Source: an uncultured Prevotella sp. (GTDB lineage Bacteria; Bacteroidota; Bacteroidia; Bacteroidales; Bacteroidaceae). Taken from it: a stretch of 64,000 nucleotides of DNA. The translations under genes and the position numbers were made by a program. Positions within the stretch are counted from its first letter, which is position 1; every line of letters starts with the position of its first letter. Where the stretch lies: contig CAMHTW010000011.1 of NCBI GenBank assembly GCA_946188165.1, positions 1 through 64,000 of the forward strand, in the 5' to 3' direction. Below, one piece after another: positions 44,708 through 54,034 of this stretch. The notes beneath the pieces are model-generated. The model saw only the letters and a list, made by a program, of their open reading frames with translations. It was not told where the DNA came from and searched no databases.

Positions 44708-45217
44708 CTACAGGTCAAGAAGACCTTCGGGCAGATGCATGGTGATGGTGTGGGAGGTGCCGTCAATAGTCTCGATGAGTTCGTCGCTGGCAGGTATCAA
44801 GGTACCGTCCTCCAACTCGAACAGAATGTTAACGGTACTGTCATCAATGGCTGCAATGCGCCCAATGGTTTTGCCATTGGATATATCAATAATGTCAAAA
44901 CCCACAAGGGATGCCAGCGACGGTACTTCTTCTGCCTCTTCGGCCAGGGCACGAGGGAAATAGACGTCACAACCGGTCAGTTCCTGGGCACGCTGCTGGG
45001 TATCGATGTCGCAGAACTTCACCAGACAGACGGTGTCGTTGCGGAACCTGTATTCTTCCATGAAGAAGGGTACCAAAATGCCGTCGATGTCGAGCACCAG
45101 ATAGTCGGCATCGACACGGTCAAAGACGTCATCATCAAACTGGAACGACACTTCGCCTTTCACGCCATGTGCCTTGCCCAAACGGCCTATCTTGTAAACT
45201 TCTTCTTGCTTAATCAT
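44708..45217 (-). CDS. rimM: Ribosome maturation factor RimM
   Basis: 169 residues from ATG 45217 (MIKQEEVYKIGRLGKAHGVKGEV), which begins the RimM domain; a longer frame from 45280 overlaps murA and is rejected. It has the N-terminal domain and the PRC-barrel (ELEDGTLIPASDELIETID). Works on 16S rRNA maturation. End of the tsaB-DUF4290-murA-rimM operon. Confidence 0.92.
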   Translation of the reverse strand: MIKQEEVYKIGRLGKAHGVKGEVSFQFDDDVFDRVDADYLVLDIDGILVPFFMEEYRFRNDTVCLVKFCDIDTQQRAQELTGCDVYFPRALAEEAEEVPSLASLVGFDIIDISNGKTIGRIAAIDDSTVNILFELEDGTLIPASDELIETIDGTSHTITMHLPEGLLDL

Positions 45218-45233
45218 TGCTATTTGCTGACAG

Positions 45234-46535
45234 CTAAATTCTCTCAATCTTAGCTCCAAGTGCATTGAGGCGGTGCTCAATATTCTCGTAGCCTCGGTCT
45301 ATCTGTTCGATATTGCTGATGAGACTGGTACCATTGGCACTCATGGCGGCAATCAGCAGGGCGATACCGGCACGGATATCAGGACTCGACATACGGCTGC
45401 CGTGCAACTGGCGCTGGCGGTCGTGACCTACGACAACGGCACGGTGCGGGTCACAGAGGATAATCTGTGCGCCCATATCAATCAGACGATCGACGAAGAA
45501 CAGGCGGCTCTCGAACATCTTCTGGTGGAACAGCACAGTGCCGCGTGCTTGCGTAGCCACCACGATGAGTACGCTGAGCAGGTCTGGCGTCAGACCAGGC
45601 CAGGGTGCATCGGCCAGCGTCATAATGGTGCCATCGATGAACGAATCGACCACGTAATGCTTCTGATGAGGAATATAGAGGTCATCGCCATCCTCTTCTA
45701 CTTTCACGCCTAAACGACGGAATGCGTCAGGGATGATGCCGAGGTCTTTCAGTGAGCAGTCTTTGATGCGCACACCATCGCCACACATAGCTGCCATCCC
45801 GACAAACGAGCCCACCTCAATCATATCGGGCAACAATGTATGCTCAGCACCATGCAGTGTCTTCACACCCTCGATAGTCAGCAGGTTTGAACCAATGCCG
45901 CTAATCTTAGCACCCATCTGACACAACATGTGGCATAATTGCTGAACATAGGGTTCGCAAGCTGCATTATAGATGGTGGTAGTGCCCTCAGCCATCGTTG
46001 CTGCCATGATGATGTTGGCGGTACCTGTCACCGAAGCCTCGTCCAGCAGCATATAGGTGCCCTTCAGTTGCTTGGCACCAATTTCATAGACGTTACGGTC
46101 AGGAATCTGGCGGAACTTGGCACCCAGTTTTTGGAACCCCAGGAAGTGTGTGTCCAAACGTCGGCGACCTATCTTGTCACCGCCAGGTTTGGCTATCACG
46201 GCTTTACCCATTCGCGCCAACAACGGACCTATCATCATGACCGAACCACGAAGTTGGGCACATTTCTCCACGAACTCGTCACTCGCCAGGAATGCCATGT
46301 TCAGTGCATCAGCCTGGAATTCATAGGTATTCTCTCGCTTCGTAATCTTCACGCCAATATCACTTAACAACTGGATGAGATTGTTCACATCGCGGATGTT
46401 GGGAATGTTGTGAATGGTTACCTTGTCGCTGGTCAACAGCGTGGCACAAATCACCTGCAGGGCCTCGTTTTTAGCGCCCTGCGGACGAATCTCACCACTG
46501 AGCAGGTGTCCACCTTCTATTCTGAATGATGCCAT
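45234..46535 (-). CDS. murA: UDP-GlcNAc 1-carboxyvinyltransferase MurA
   Basis: 433 residues. First committed step of peptidoglycan synthesis (PEP to UDP-GlcNAc). Visible: GAKNEALQVICATLL, SVMMIGPLLARMGKA, PGGDKIGRRRLDTHF, GAKQLKGTYMLLDEASVTGTANIIMAA, RAGIALLIAAM. The position equivalent to E. coli Cys 115, the residue alkylated by fosfomycin, is Asp 120 here (GAC at 46178-46176). Confidence 0.96.
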   Translation of the reverse strand: MASFRIEGGHLLSGEIRPQGAKNEALQVICATLLTSDKVTIHNIPNIRDVNNLIQLLSDIGVKITKRENTYEFQADALNMAFLASDEFVEKCAQLRGSVMMIGPLLARMGKAVIAKPGGDKIGRRRLDTHFLGFQKLGAKFRQIPDRNVYEIGAKQLKGTYMLLDEASVTGTANIIMAATMAEGTTTIYNAACEPYVQQLCHMLCQMGAKISGIGSNLLTIEGVKTLHGAEHTLLPDMIEVGSFVGMAAMCGDGVRIKDCSLKDLGIIPDAFRRLGVKVEEDGDDLYIPHQKHYVVDSFIDGTIMTLADAPWPGLTPDLLSVLIVVATQARGTVLFHQKMFESRLFFVDRLIDMGAQIILCDPHRAVVVGHDRQRQLHGSRMSSPDIRAGIALLIAAMSANGTSLISNIEQIDRGYENIEHRLNALGAKIERI

Positions 46536-46546
46536 GACGGTTATGA

Positions 46547-47161
46547 TTACTTTTTCCTTTTGCGTCTGCCTGTTGTCTCAGCGGAGATGGCGTCTATGCG
46601 GTCAAGGCGGAACGATGACAGATCGACCTGTATCTTTCCATCGGTAAAGCGTGCCAGGTCGTCGGCTATGCGCTCGTCATCCATCGAACCGTGTCCCCAC
46701 GTCAGCAAGTCGCGCTTCATCTGGTTGGCTGTGACCCGTACCAGTTCATCGCGTTCAGGACCCTCCGGCATGGTCTTCAGTTTCTCAAACACTTCGCCAA
46801 CCAGTCGTCCATAGTGACGGTAACGGCTGATATTTTCGCTCTGCGGATGAGCCATCGGCTGAGGCTTGGTGCTGATTTTCTCAGCGTTATTCACGTCGTA
46901 AGGCCAGTCAATGTCCAGTTGTTTGCCACTCATCAGGTACAGATGGTCCCACAATGTCTGCTGGTAGTTTTCCGACTGCCGTACCTGCGGATTCTTCATC
47001 TCCATCTGTCGGATGATGGTCTTGGCACAGCGCATTCGTTCCTCTTTGGTGGGTAGGCCAATAGCCACATCCACCATTTTCTGAATCTCACGACCATATT
47101 CCGACAACACCAGCTTTTCGCGTTGGGTGTTATAGTCTAATCCTTTTATATCCATAGTCAT
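46547..47161 (-). CDS. DUF4290 family protein
   Basis: 204 residues, soluble, helical, with a basic tail (TTGRRKRKK). It starts with DYNTQREKLVLSEYGREIQKMV and fits the DUF4290 family, a Bacteroidetes protein found beside murA. Function unknown. ATG overlaps the tsaB stop by four bases (ATGA), so translation is coupled; murA follows after 11 nt. Confidence 0.85.
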   Translation of the reverse strand: MTMDIKGLDYNTQREKLVLSEYGREIQKMVDVAIGLPTKEERMRCAKTIIRQMEMKNPQVRQSENYQQTLWDHLYLMSGKQLDIDWPYDVNNAEKISTKPQPMAHPQSENISRYRHYGRLVGEVFEKLKTMPEGPERDELVRVTANQMKRDLLTWGHGSMDDERIADDLARFTDGKIQVDLSSFRLDRIDAISAETTGRRKRKK

Positions 47162-47853
47162 AATAATTTCTTGGGTTTAATGGCCACAAAGTCCTTCAGA
47201 TAGAAGGGCACAAAGTAGGCCACATCTTCAAACTGTTCGTTCAGGAAGCGCCGCTCTGCCAGTGGCTGCATCCATTTGGCCAAAGGCTCTATGCCTTCTA
47301 TCAGGTGGGCATGAGGATGATTGATGGTCTCCATACATTTCTTGGCACCATTGCCAAAGAAATAGATGGGACGCTCGTCCAGCCACTGCTTATACGTCTC
47401 GGCAGTCACCACGTCAGCCTTCACTTCGCGTACCGTCTTCAGACTGCGGTCGAACAATGCGGAATACACCTCCATTCGTCGTGCATCAATCATCGGACAA
47501 AGCAGGGCGTTGTCTTCCTGTACCGTCTCTCTCAGCAACACCGGCACACACATCAATTCGAGTGTGGGTACAGCTATCAACTTCAGATTGCGTCCGTAAC
47601 AGACACCTTTCGCCATTGACACACCGATGCGCAAACCTGTGTATGACCCAGGACCGCAACTGACAGCAACGGCATCGAAGGGAATGGCGTGGTTGTCCGT
47701 AAATGACATGGCCTCGTCCACCATCGTCCCCAAACGTTCGGCACCGGCACCGCGCTCTCCCTCTTCTTTCTGCTCAAATATGCACTGTCCATTCTCCGAT
47801 ACAGCCACTGAGCAGACATTGGTACTCGTTTCTATATTTAATATACAAGCCAT
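47158..47853 (-). CDS. tsaB: tRNA threonylcarbamoyladenosine biosynthesis protein TsaB
   Basis: 231 residues. Actin-fold: ILNIETSTNVCSVAVSENG, SCGPGSYTGLRIGVSMAKGVCYG, PMIDARRMEVYSALF. Partner of TsaD and TsaE in t6A modification of tRNA. First gene of the operon with DUF4290, murA and rimM. Confidence 0.94.
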   Translation of the reverse strand: MACILNIETSTNVCSVAVSENGQCIFEQKEEGERGAGAERLGTMVDEAMSFTDNHAIPFDAVAVSCGPGSYTGLRIGVSMAKGVCYGRNLKLIAVPTLELMCVPVLLRETVQEDNALLCPMIDARRMEVYSALFDRSLKTVREVKADVVTAETYKQWLDERPIYFFGNGAKKCMETINHPHAHLIEGIEPLAKWMQPLAERRFLNEQFEDVAYFVPFYLKDFVAIKPKKLL

Positions 47854-47886
47854 TACTTTCTTGCCTTCTCATTTTAAATTAGGCTA

Positions 47887-47917
47887 CAAAGGTAGTGTAA
47901 AATAAGCAAAACACAAA
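47887..47917 (-). promoter_or_regulatory. tsaB operon promoter
   Basis: Minus-strand TACCTTTG (47894-47887) and TTTG (47917-47914), spacer 19 nt. Confidence 0.7.
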
Positions 47918-48025
47918 GAAAAATCCGTTTTTTCTTTATATTAATTCAACTTTCGCAAGCTCCGCTCGCTTTGTAGATAAATTTCGACGTTTCAGCGAAA
48001 AATCGACAAATATTGTTAAAAGTGT

Positions 48026-48046
48026 CATACTTATTAAATAGGTATG
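48026..48046. promoter_or_regulatory. Operator-like palindrome before the RND efflux operon
   Basis: CATACTTATT-A-AATAGGTATG: 10-bp arms with one mismatch. It covers the place where the -33 box should be, and no TTTG is seen there. Confidence 0.6.
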
Positions 48047-48058
48047 CTACTTATTTTG

Positions 48059-48066
48059 TATCTTTG
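48059..48066 (+). promoter_or_regulatory. -7 box of the RND efflux operon
   Basis: TATCTTTG, 13 nt past the palindrome; leader of about 95 nt to ATG 48168. Confidence 0.7.
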
Positions 48067-48167
48067 CAGACTGAAAACCGAAGCAATGTTTTAGGTTTTT
48101 CGTCAAAGCTGACATGCTTGGGCAATAAGAGAAAGTGAATGTTCGAACAAAATTATTATTAATAGGT

Positions 48168-49331
48168 ATGAAAATGAAGAAAGTATTGATGTTTGCGGCT
48201 GTTGCTGCAACGCTTGTTTCTTGTGGTGGTGGCGGTGGTCGTCCTCAGTTTGGCGACAATGAATATCCCGTTGCAACCGTAGGAACGTCGAGTGCCGATA
48301 TGCAGAGCACTTATCCTGCTACGATTAAGGGTGTTCAGGATGTCGAAATCCGTCCGAAGGCTACGGGTTTCATTACTCAGGTTAATGTGAAGGAAGGTCA
48401 GACAGTAGGTGCCGGACAGGTGCTTTTTGTCATCGATAACGAGACAGCTCAGCAGCAGGTCCGTCAGGCTCAGGCTGCCGTGAACACTGCTCAGCAGCAG
48501 TGTAATACGGCCAAGCTGACTTACGAAAACTCGCAGAAGTTGCACGAGAGCCGTGTGATTGGCGACTTTGAGTTGCAGACTTCCCAGAACTCCTACGAGG
48601 TAGCCCAGGCCCAGCTGGCTCAGGCTCAGGCCGCTCTGGCATCTGCCAAAGAGCAGTTAAGCTATTGCTACGTGAAGAGTCCTGCCTCTGGTGTTGTTGG
48701 TACGCTGCCTTTCAAGAAGGGTGCGCTGGTCAGTGCCTCCAACGTGCTGACAACCGTGTCGAACAACTCGTCGATGGAGGTCTATTTCTCTGTTACGGAG
48801 AAGGCTGCCATGCAGTTGCAGGCTGCTGGTCTGCAGTCCCTGCCCAGCGTGAAACTGCTGTTGGCTGATGGCAGCACATACGGTCATGAGGGTAAGGTGA
48901 CGAAGATGAGTGGCGTCATTGACCAGGCCACTGGTTCTGTTCAGCTGATTGCCCTGTTCCAGAATCCCGAGCGTATTCTGAAGAGTGGTGGTTCCGGTAC
49001 GATTGTCATTCCCCGTCAGGCTACCAATGCCATTATCATTCCACAAAGCTGCGTCAGTGAGGTTCAGAACAAGAAGTTCATCTTCCTGCTGGGTAGCGAC
49101 AACAAGGTGAAGTACACCGAGATCAAGGTTGACCCGCAGGACGACGGTAACAACTACATTGTGACCGAAGGTTTGAAGGCTGGCGACAAGTATGTCACCA
49201 ACGGTGTCACCAAACTGACGGACGGCATGGAAATCAAGCCTATCACTCCCGAGCGCTATCAGCAGAAGATTGCCGAGCAGGCTAAGGCCATGACTGCTGG
49301 TGACATCGTGGAAGCAATGCAAAAGAAGTAA
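48168..49331 (+). CDS. RND efflux periplasmic adaptor (AcrA/MexA type)
   Basis: 387 residues from ATG 48168 (ATG 48174 is equally possible). Lipoprotein signal MKKVLMFAAVAATLVSC. Biotinyl-lipoyl half (GFITQVNVKEGQTVGAGQVLFVID), Gln/Ala-rich coiled-coil hairpin (about 95-165), second lipoyl half (YVKSPASGVVGTLPFKKGALV), beta-barrel and membrane-proximal domain (AIIIPQSCVSEVQNKKFIFLL). Links the inner-membrane pump to the outer channel. First gene of the three-gene operon. Confidence 0.95.
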   Translation: MKMKKVLMFAAVAATLVSCGGGGGRPQFGDNEYPVATVGTSSADMQSTYPATIKGVQDVEIRPKATGFITQVNVKEGQTVGAGQVLFVIDNETAQQQVRQAQAAVNTAQQQCNTAKLTYENSQKLHESRVIGDFELQTSQNSYEVAQAQLAQAQAALASAKEQLSYCYVKSPASGVVGTLPFKKGALVSASNVLTTVSNNSSMEVYFSVTEKAAMQLQAAGLQSLPSVKLLLADGSTYGHEGKVTKMSGVIDQATGSVQLIALFQNPERILKSGGSGTIVIPRQATNAIIIPQSCVSEVQNKKFIFLLGSDNKVKYTEIKVDPQDDGNNYIVTEGLKAGDKYVTNGVTKLTDGMEIKPITPERYQQKIAEQAKAMTAGDIVEAMQKK

Positions 49332-49344
49332 ACTAATTAAAATT

Positions 49345-52300
49345 ATGACATTTACAACATTTATCAAACGCCCGGTATTGTCGACGGTGATTTCCATCCT
49401 CATCGTCCTGCTGGGTTTCATAGGACTGGTTTCGCTGCCTATTGAGCAGTATCCAGATATTGCACCGCCTACGGTGGTGGTCTACACCAGTTATCCTGGT
49501 GCCGATGCCGAGACGGTGAAGAACTCGGTCATCACGCCGTTGGAAGAGAGTATCAACGGTGTGGAGGGTATGGACTATATCACCTCTACCGCTTCGTCGG
49601 GTTCGGCACAGCTCTCTATCCTGTTCCGTCAGGGCATGAATGCTGATATGTGTGCCGTCAACGTGCAGAATCGCGTCAGTCAGGCCCAGGCCTTGTTGCC
49701 TGCCGAGGTGACGCGTGTGGGTGTGACGGTCATGAAACGTCAGACGTCTCAGGTGCTCATGTTCACGCTGACCTCCGACGGCCGCTACGACGACGAGTTC
49801 CTGACCAACTATAACAACATCAACATCGTGCCGGCCATCAAGCGTATTCAGGGTGTGGGCGACGTGCAGTCACCAGGTCTGAAGACTTATTCGATGCGTA
49901 TCTGGCTGAAACCCGACGTCATGAAGCAGTATGGCCTCATGCCGTCAGACATCAGCGGTGTGCTGGCTGAGCAGAACATCGAGGCTGCCCCCGGTAGTTT
50001 TGGTGAACGGGCCAACGTGGCCTACGAGTATGCCATGCGCTACACCGGCCGTCTGAAGTCTGCCGAGGAGTTTGGCAACATCATCATCTCGAGCGATGCC
50101 AATGGTCAGACGTTGAAACTGAAGGATGTGGCCCGAATTGAGCTGGGTGGTCAGCAGTACACGGTATCGATGAAGAACAACAATATCCCGTCGGTGATGG
50201 GTATGGTGCAGCAAATTGCCGGCTCCAACGCCAACGAGATTGCCAAGCAGGTGAAGGCTGAGCTTGCCGAACAGCAGAAGCTGATGCCCCCGGGCATGTT
50301 CTACAAAATCAACTATGATGTCACGGAATTCCTGTATGCCAGTATCGAGGAAGTGGTGTTCACGCTGGTGTTCACCCTCATCCTGGTGTTCATCGTCATC
50401 TACATCTTCCTGCAAGACTGGCGTTCTACGCTCATCCCGCTGATTGCCGTGCCGGTGTCGCTGGTCGGTACGTTCTTCTTCCTCTCGGTGTTCGGCTTCT
50501 CTATCAACCTGCTGACATTGTCGGCTCTGCTGCTGGCTATTGCCATCGTGGTCGACGATGCCATTGTGGTGGTCGAGGCCGTGCATGCCAAGCTGGACCA
50601 GGGCTACAAGTCGGCACTGACGGCTTCTATTGACGCCATGAACGAAATTTCGGGCGCCATTATCTCTATCACCTTGGTGATGGCTGCCGTGTTCATTCCT
50701 GTGTCGTTCATCGGTGGTACCTCGGGTACGTTCTATCGTGAGTTCGGTGTAACGATGGCTGTCAGCATCTTTATCTCAGCTATGAATGCTCTGACGCTGT
50801 CGCCTGCCCTTTGTGCCATTTTCCTGAAGCCGCACGACAAGGAGGGCCACCCAAAGAAGATGTCGGTGATTGACCGCTTCCATGCTTCGTTCAACACGGC
50901 ATTCACCACGACGACTGATAAATATAAAGGTATAGTGGAAAAACTGGTGCGCAAGCCCATTGCCATTGTTGCGACGGTCATCATCGGTATTGCGGCACTG
51001 GTGGCTACGATGGCCACCACGAAGACCGGACTGGTGCCCGACGAGGATACCGGTACCATCTTCTGTACCGTTTCTATGCCTCCGGCAACATCAGTGGCTC
51101 GCACGCAACAGGTCATTACCCAGGTTGACTCTATCCTGGGTGCCGACCCTGCTATCCAGAGTCGTGAGCAGATTCAGGGTTACAACTTCATTGCCGGTGC
51201 CGGTTCCGACCAGGCCACGTTCATCATCAAACTGAAACCATTCTCGGAGCGTCAGAAGGGATTCTTCTGGAAGCTCAGCGGATTGTGGCAGGGCGATGGC
51301 ATCTACCGCTTTTTCCTCAATCCCTATGAGGCTAATGGTGTGCTGGCTCAGATTTACCTGAAGACGGCCCACATCAAGGACGCCCAGATTCTGGCTTTTG
51401 CACCGCCTATGATTCCAGGCTTCTCAGCCAACTCAGGTGTGTCCATCGTCATGCAGGACCGCACGGGTGGTTCGCTTAATAAGTTCTTCGGTGTCGTCAA
51501 GGACTATCTGGCCGAGCTTAACAAGCGTCCCGAGTTCCAGACGGCCCAGACGTCGTATAACCCGAACTATCCGCAGTACATGCTGTATGTCGATGTGGCC
51601 AAGTGTAAGCAGGCCGGCATTTCGCCCAGCACCGTGCTTACCACGCTGCAGGGCTACTACGGTGGTCTGTACGCTTCTAACTTCAACGCCTACGGTAAGC
51701 TGTATCGTGTGATGATTCAGGGTTCGCCCGAGACGCGCATGACGCCCGAGTCGCTCAACAGTATCTATGTACGTACGCCCGGTGGCATGTCGCCCGTCCA
51801 GGAGTTCTGCCGCATGGAGCGCGTCTATGGTCCGTCGAACATCAACCGTTTCAATCTGTTTACGTCAATCAACGTGACGGCTACAGTGGCCGACGGCTAT
51901 TCCACTGGTGAGGCCATCAAGGCAGCCCAGGAGGTGGCTGCCGACGTGCTGCCGCAGGGCTACACTTACGACTATTCAGGTCTGACGCGTGAGGAGGCGA
52001 AGGCTTCCAATACCACGGCCATCATCTTCGTTCTGTGTATCGTCTTCATCTACCTTATCCTGTCGGCACAGTACGAGTCTTACATCCTGCCGCTGGCTGT
52101 TATCCTTAGTGTGCCGTTCGGTCTGGCTGGCTGTTTCCTGTTTACCATGATTTTCGGCCACTCTAACGACATTTACATGCAGATTTCGCTCATCATGCTG
52201 ATTGGTCTGTTGGCCAAGAACGCCATTTTGATTGTGCAGTTCGCATTGGAACGCCGTCAGACGGGTATGGCCATCTCGTGGTCGGCAGTGCTGGGTGCCG

Positions 52301-52602
52301 CAGCCCGTCTGCGTCCTATTCTGATGACGTCACTGGCTATGGTCATCGGTCTGTTGCCCATGATGTTTGCCTCGGGTGTAGGCAAGAATGGTAACCAGAC
52401 ACTGGGTGCCGCAGCCGTTGGTGGTATGTTGATTGGTACGATTCTACAGCTCTTTGTCGTTCCTACGTTGTTTGTGATTTTCCAGACATTGCAGGAGAAG
52501 ATCAGTCCGCTGAAGTTCGAAGACGAGGAGAATGCGGAGGTTGCAGCCGAACTGGAACAGTATGCACATACCGAACCCGTAACTTATGAATTGGAGAAAT
52601 AA
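49345..52602 (+). CDS. RND efflux permease (AcrB/MexB, HAE1 type)
   Basis: 1085 residues from ATG 49345 (MTFTTFIKRPVLSTVISI); an upstream ATG overlaps the adaptor. Proton-driven drug exporter: 12 helices, two large periplasmic loops. Seen: PGADAETVKNSVITPLEESINGVEGM, helix 4 with the Asp pair AIVVDDAIVVVEAV, and helix 10 Lys in LIGLLAKNAILIVQF. Trimer in the inner membrane. Drugs not predictable. Confidence 0.96.
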   Translation: MTFTTFIKRPVLSTVISILIVLLGFIGLVSLPIEQYPDIAPPTVVVYTSYPGADAETVKNSVITPLEESINGVEGMDYITSTASSGSAQLSILFRQGMNADMCAVNVQNRVSQAQALLPAEVTRVGVTVMKRQTSQVLMFTLTSDGRYDDEFLTNYNNINIVPAIKRIQGVGDVQSPGLKTYSMRIWLKPDVMKQYGLMPSDISGVLAEQNIEAAPGSFGERANVAYEYAMRYTGRLKSAEEFGNIIISSDANGQTLKLKDVARIELGGQQYTVSMKNNNIPSVMGMVQQIAGSNANEIAKQVKAELAEQQKLMPPGMFYKINYDVTEFLYASIEEVVFTLVFTLILVFIVIYIFLQDWRSTLIPLIAVPVSLVGTFFFLSVFGFSINLLTLSALLLAIAIVVDDAIVVVEAVHAKLDQGYKSALTASIDAMNEISGAIISITLVMAAVFIPVSFIGGTSGTFYREFGVTMAVSIFISAMNALTLSPALCAIFLKPHDKEGHPKKMSVIDRFHASFNTAFTTTTDKYKGIVEKLVRKPIAIVATVIIGIAALVATMATTKTGLVPDEDTGTIFCTVSMPPATSVARTQQVITQVDSILGADPAIQSREQIQGYNFIAGAGSDQATFIIKLKPFSERQKGFFWKLSGLWQGDGIYRFFLNPYEANGVLAQIYLKTAHIKDAQILAFAPPMIPGFSANSGVSIVMQDRTGGSLNKFFGVVKDYLAELNKRPEFQTAQTSYNPNYPQYMLYVDVAKCKQAGISPSTVLTTLQGYYGGLYASNFNAYGKLYRVMIQGSPETRMTPESLNSIYVRTPGGMSPVQEFCRMERVYGPSNINRFNLFTSINVTATVADGYSTGEAIKAAQEVAADVLPQGYTYDYSGLTREEAKASNTTAIIFVLCIVFIYLILSAQYESYILPLAVILSVPFGLAGCFLFTMIFGHSNDIYMQISLIMLIGLLAKNAILIVQFALERRQTGMAISWSAVLGAAARLRPILMTSLAMVIGLLPMMFASGVGKNGNQTLGAAAVGGMLIGTILQLFVVPTLFVIFQTLQEKISPLKFEDEENAEVAAELEQYAHTEPVTYELEK

Positions 52603-52608
52603 ACGACT

Positions 52609-53997
52609 ATGAAGAAGATAATGATTTTTGCAGCCGCTACACTGCTGATGGGCAGTTGCGGGCTATATAACAAGTACGATCGTCCTGACGTGAATACCGC
52701 AGGGCTGATTCGCGATGCCTTCAACGATGCCGATACGCTGGCAGTACAGGATACTGCCTCGTTCGGCAATCTGCCCTGGCGTGAAGTCTTCACCGACCCG
52801 CAGCTTCAGGCACTCATCCAACAAGGTCTTGAAAAGAATACCAATCTGCTGAATGCAGCCCTGAACGTACAAATGTACGAGGCCATGCTGAAGGCAGCCA
52901 AATTGGCATTCCTGCCTGCTGTCAACATCGGCTCCACAACACCCATGGGTCAGATTTCAACGACGCATACCGACCCGTCGGTAACCACGAAGAGCTATTC
53001 GTTGCCTATCTCGGCATCATGGACTGTTGACCTCTTTGGCAATGTATTGTCACAAAAGCGCTCTACGCAGATGAAGCTCCTTGGCATGAAAGACAACCAG
53101 ATGGCCATACGTGCTTCACTTATCAGCGGCATTGCCAACAGCTACTACACGCTGCTGATGCTCGACGAGCAGTTGCGCATCGTGACAGAGATGGCAGGCA
53201 TGTCGAAGGAAACATGGGAGATGATGCAGAAGCAGTTTGAACTGGGACGCACCAAATCTACCAATGTACAGAGTGCACAGGCAGCCTATCTGAATACGCA
53301 GACTCAGATAAACGACTTCAAACGTCAGATTCGTGCTACGGAGAATGCACTGTCATTGCTCATTGGCGATGCTGGTCACCAGATTTCGCGTTCTACACTG
53401 GGCAGTCAGGTGCTTCCGTCACAATTTGCTACGGGGGTAGGCGTTGCTTTGCTTCAGAACCGTCCCGACGTGCATCAGGCCGAGATGAATCTGGCTGCTT
53501 GTTTCCACGACATACAGACTGCACGCTCTAAGTTCTACCCCAGCATCACCATTGGTGCCTCGGCAACGTTCTCGAATGCCAATGGTGCCATGAATCCTGG
53601 CAAGTGGATTACCTCACTCTTTGGCTCGCTGACGCAACCTATCTTCAATCGTGGTGCCCTGACAGCTAATTTGAAGGTGAGCAAGCTGCAGTATGAGCAG
53701 GCTTTCAACAACTGGCAGAATGCCATCCTGAAGGCAGGTAACGAGGTCTCGAACGCCCTCGTCAACTACAATGGTTATGACGACAACAGCAAGATTGAGG
53801 CTGAGCGCATTGAGGTGCTGACAAAGAACGTGGAAGATACCAAGGCTCTATATCAGAGCAGTGGCAGCAGCTATCTGGAGGTGCTTACCGCCCAACAGCA
53901 GTTGCTCTCGGCCCAGCTCAACAAGGCTACCGACGACTTCAATAAGATGCAGTCAGTAGTAAGTCTATATACCGCATTAGGTGGAGGCGGTAAATAA
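52609..53997 (+). CDS. Outer-membrane efflux channel lipoprotein (OprM/NodT type)
   Basis: 462 residues. Lipobox LLMGSC (Cys 17). Two OEP repeats: PWREVFTDPQLQALIQQGLEKNTNL and RPDVHQAEMNLAACFHDIQTARSKFYPSI, each with long coiled coils; motif LTQPIFNRGAL. Trimeric tunnel completing the pump. Starts 6 nt after the permease stop. Confidence 0.94.
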   Translation: MKKIMIFAAATLLMGSCGLYNKYDRPDVNTAGLIRDAFNDADTLAVQDTASFGNLPWREVFTDPQLQALIQQGLEKNTNLLNAALNVQMYEAMLKAAKLAFLPAVNIGSTTPMGQISTTHTDPSVTTKSYSLPISASWTVDLFGNVLSQKRSTQMKLLGMKDNQMAIRASLISGIANSYYTLLMLDEQLRIVTEMAGMSKETWEMMQKQFELGRTKSTNVQSAQAAYLNTQTQINDFKRQIRATENALSLLIGDAGHQISRSTLGSQVLPSQFATGVGVALLQNRPDVHQAEMNLAACFHDIQTARSKFYPSITIGASATFSNANGAMNPGKWITSLFGSLTQPIFNRGALTANLKVSKLQYEQAFNNWQNAILKAGNEVSNALVNYNGYDDNSKIEAERIEVLTKNVEDTKALYQSSGSSYLEVLTAQQQLLSAQLNKATDDFNKMQSVVSLYTALGGGGK

Positions 53998-54034
53998 TTG
54001 ATAATTGACAATTGATAATTGATAATTGATAATT
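53994..54034. repeat. 7-nt array at the channel stop, up to the LpxA-like start
   Basis: ATAATTG, ATAATTG, ACAATTG, ATAATTG, ATAATTG, ATAATT, directly followed by ATG 54035. Holds the stop at 53995-53997. Confidence 0.85.

Larger units (their letters stand above)
47854..48167. other. 314-nt divergent regulatory region between tsaB and the efflux operon
   Basis: Holds the tsaB promoter, an operator-like palindrome and the efflux -7 box (listed separately), and a leader of about 95 nt. A small inverted motif, TTTCG and CGAAA near 47980-48003, also occurs. No gene was found. Confidence 0.6.

Noticed and set aside
45218..45280. N-terminal extension of rimM
   Set aside because: Overlaps the end of murA; RimM domain starts right after ATG 45217.
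47940..48010. A small RNA or riboswitch before the efflux operon
   Set aside because: Only weak inverted motifs; no known aptamer pattern recognised.
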